Source: an uncultured Eubacteriales bacterium (GTDB lineage Bacteria > Bacillota > Clostridia > Oscillospirales > Oscillospiraceae). Taken from it: a stretch of 33,281 bases of DNA. How positions within the stretch are numbered: the stretch's first letter is position 1; each line of letters starts with the position of its first letter. The translations under genes were made by a program, and so were the position numbers. Under the pieces are notes generated by a model that saw only the letters and a list, made by a program, of their open reading frames with translations, searched no databases and was not told where the DNA came from. Of this stretch, positions 32,519 to 33,281 are shown piece by piece. Where the stretch lies: assembly GCA_900555665.1 (NCBI GenBank), contig USLX01000005.1, forward strand, positions 1 through 33,281, read 5' to 3'.

Positions 32519-32567
32519 GGGTAGGCTGACAAAAGTCCAGTAGCAATTTTGACACAGGAGGCCCCCT

Positions 32568-33119
32568 ATGCTCATCAGAACGCCGGATCAGGACATCGAA
32601 CGCATCCTTTTCACCGAAAAAACCATTGCTGCCCGCGTAGAGCAGCTTGCCGGAGAGCTGACGGCAAAATACGGCGACAAGCGCCCCGTGCTGGTGTGCG
32701 TGCTCAAAGGCGCGGCCTTTTTCTACATCGATCTCTGCCGCTGCATGAACTGCCCCATCGATATGGACTTCATCGCCGTCTCCAGCTACGGCCTGAACGA
32801 CAAATCCACCGGTGTCGTCCGCCTCATCAAAGACCTGGATAACAATATCACCGGCCGCCACGTCATCATCGTGGAGGATATCATCGATTCCGGCCTCACC
32901 ATGAAATATCTGCGCCAGCTCTTTGCCGCGCGCAACCCCGCCAGCATCACCACCGTCTCCTTCCTCGACAAGGAAGACTGCCACAGCGAAAGCCTGAAGA
33001 CCGACCTCTGCGGCTTCACCATCCCGAACGAATTTGTCGTCGGCTACGGCCTCGACTATGCCAACTACTACCGCAACCTGCCCTATATCGGCGTGCTCCG
33101 TCCGGAATGCTATCAATAA
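32568..33119 (+). CDS. hpt: Hypoxanthine phosphoribosyltransferase
   Basis: The 183-residue protein has the length and motifs of bacterial HPRT, which makes IMP or GMP from hypoxanthine or guanine and PRPP. The PRPP loop is VIIVEDIIDSGLTMKY (about 98-113), with the catalytic Glu-Asp pair. VLKGAAFFYIDL (about 45-56) and the C-terminal VGYGLDYANYYRNLPYIGVL (about 158-177) are family hallmarks. AGGAGG precedes the ATG. It complements xpt at the other end of the window in purine salvage. Unlike in many Firmicutes, tilS and ftsH are not beside it. Confidence 0.95.
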   Translation: MLIRTPDQDIERILFTEKTIAARVEQLAGELTAKYGDKRPVLVCVLKGAAFFYIDLCRCMNCPIDMDFIAVSSYGLNDKSTGVVRLIKDLDNNITGRHVIIVEDIIDSGLTMKYLRQLFAARNPASITTVSFLDKEDCHSESLKTDLCGFTIPNEFVVGYGLDYANYYRNLPYIGVLRPECYQ

Positions 33120-33131
33120 TCCCGCCCGAAT

Positions 33132-33164
33132 CGTCAAATCCGCCCGCGCGGGTTTGGCGTTTTT
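33132..33164 (+). terminator. Terminator of hpt
   Basis: CGTCAAATCC (33132-33141) pairs with GGGTTTGGCG (33150-33159), 10 bp including two U-G pairs, followed by TTTTT at 33160-33164. It begins 12 bases after the hpt stop codon. Confidence 0.8.
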
Positions 33165-33179
33165 GGTCTGTTTCCCCTA

Positions 33180-33208
33180 TTGACGAAATCTGTAATCCAG
33201 TGTAAAGT
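33180..33208 (+). promoter_or_regulatory. Possible promoter reading toward the right end
   Basis: TTGACG (33180-33185) is followed after 17 bases by TAAAGT (33203-33208); TATATTATAAT lies a few bases further on. It would drive transcription into the right-hand repeat or a gene beyond the window. Confidence 0.35.
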
Positions 33209-33222
33209 ATATTATAATTTCA

Positions 33223-33281
33223 TAGGGTGTATCTGAAACCTCATGATGTGCCCGGCAGCGAGGAATTTTCGCGCTGCGCAA
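33223..33281 (+). repeat. Dispersed intergenic repeat, right copy (cut by window edge)
   Basis: TAGGGTGTATCTGAAA (33223-33238) is identical to the minus-strand sequence at 93-108. The following bases (GTGCCCGG, CAGCGAGG, TTTTCGCGCTGCGC) align with the left copy with scattered changes. The copy runs off the end of the window. Confidence 0.7.

Overview
The window looks like chromosomal DNA of a high-GC gut Firmicute, probably in the Oscillospiraceae/Ruminococcaceae group. The evidence is the strong AGGAGG-type ribosome binding sites, the consensus sigma-A promoters (TTGACA-17-TATAAT occurs twice), S-layer-homology anchoring of a surface enzyme, a Gram-positive lipoprotein, GLUG-repeat and MMPL surface proteins, and GC-rich codon use. 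No rRNA, tRNA, CRISPR array, transposase or phage gene was seen. Each end of the window lies inside a copy of the same dispersed repeat, in opposite orientation, so the window may be a complete assembly contig that broke in repeats.

Layout. (1) 1-2018: a guanine-type purine riboswitch, its terminator, xpt and a GMP synthetase subunit that lacks the glutaminase domain. (2) 2055-2760: a small PPC/DUF296 protein gene, then an AT-rich cluster of abutting hairpins. (3) 2759-5742, minus strand: an MFS transporter and a GH2 glycosidase with overlapping genes. (4) 5815-11100, minus strand: a compact operon of TetR, FGGY kinase, class II aldolase, GtrA membrane protein and class III aminotransferase. 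It has a consensus promoter, a palindromic operator at the start site and a terminator. (5) 11152-15074, plus strand: a YtrA-like GntR regulator with tandem operators in its own promoter, two membrane proteins, an ABC ATPase and a large exported protein, all overlapping. (6) 15087-24871: a TetR gene divergent from a five-gene run of DUF308/HdeD membrane protein, MMPL/RND transporter, a 1549-residue GLUG-repeat surface protein, a cytidylate-kinase-like protein and a GNAT acetyltransferase. (7) 24910-33281: an intergenic hairpin cluster, an SLH-anchored 5'-nucleotidase, a DUF5662 protein, a dicarboxylate/amino-acid symporter, a membrane-anchored phosphodiester-glycosidase-like protein, a DUF4430 lipoprotein, a LysR regulator and hpt.

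How the genes may work together. Purine salvage recurs: xpt and guaA under the riboswitch, hpt at the far end, and a surface 5'-nucleotidase that could release nucleosides. Region 4 reads as an autoregulated pathway for an unknown polyol, sugar or sugar acid: phosphorylation, retro-aldol cleavage, then transamination or aminomutation. The glycosidase and transporter next to it could supply substrate, but they sit behind a terminator with their own promoter. Region 5 resembles the Ytr-type envelope-stress ABC operons. Region 6 looks like a surface transport assembly whose parts are not a standard described set; regions 4 and 6 are the best candidates for undescribed systems. All functions are inferred from motifs and context; no database search was possible.
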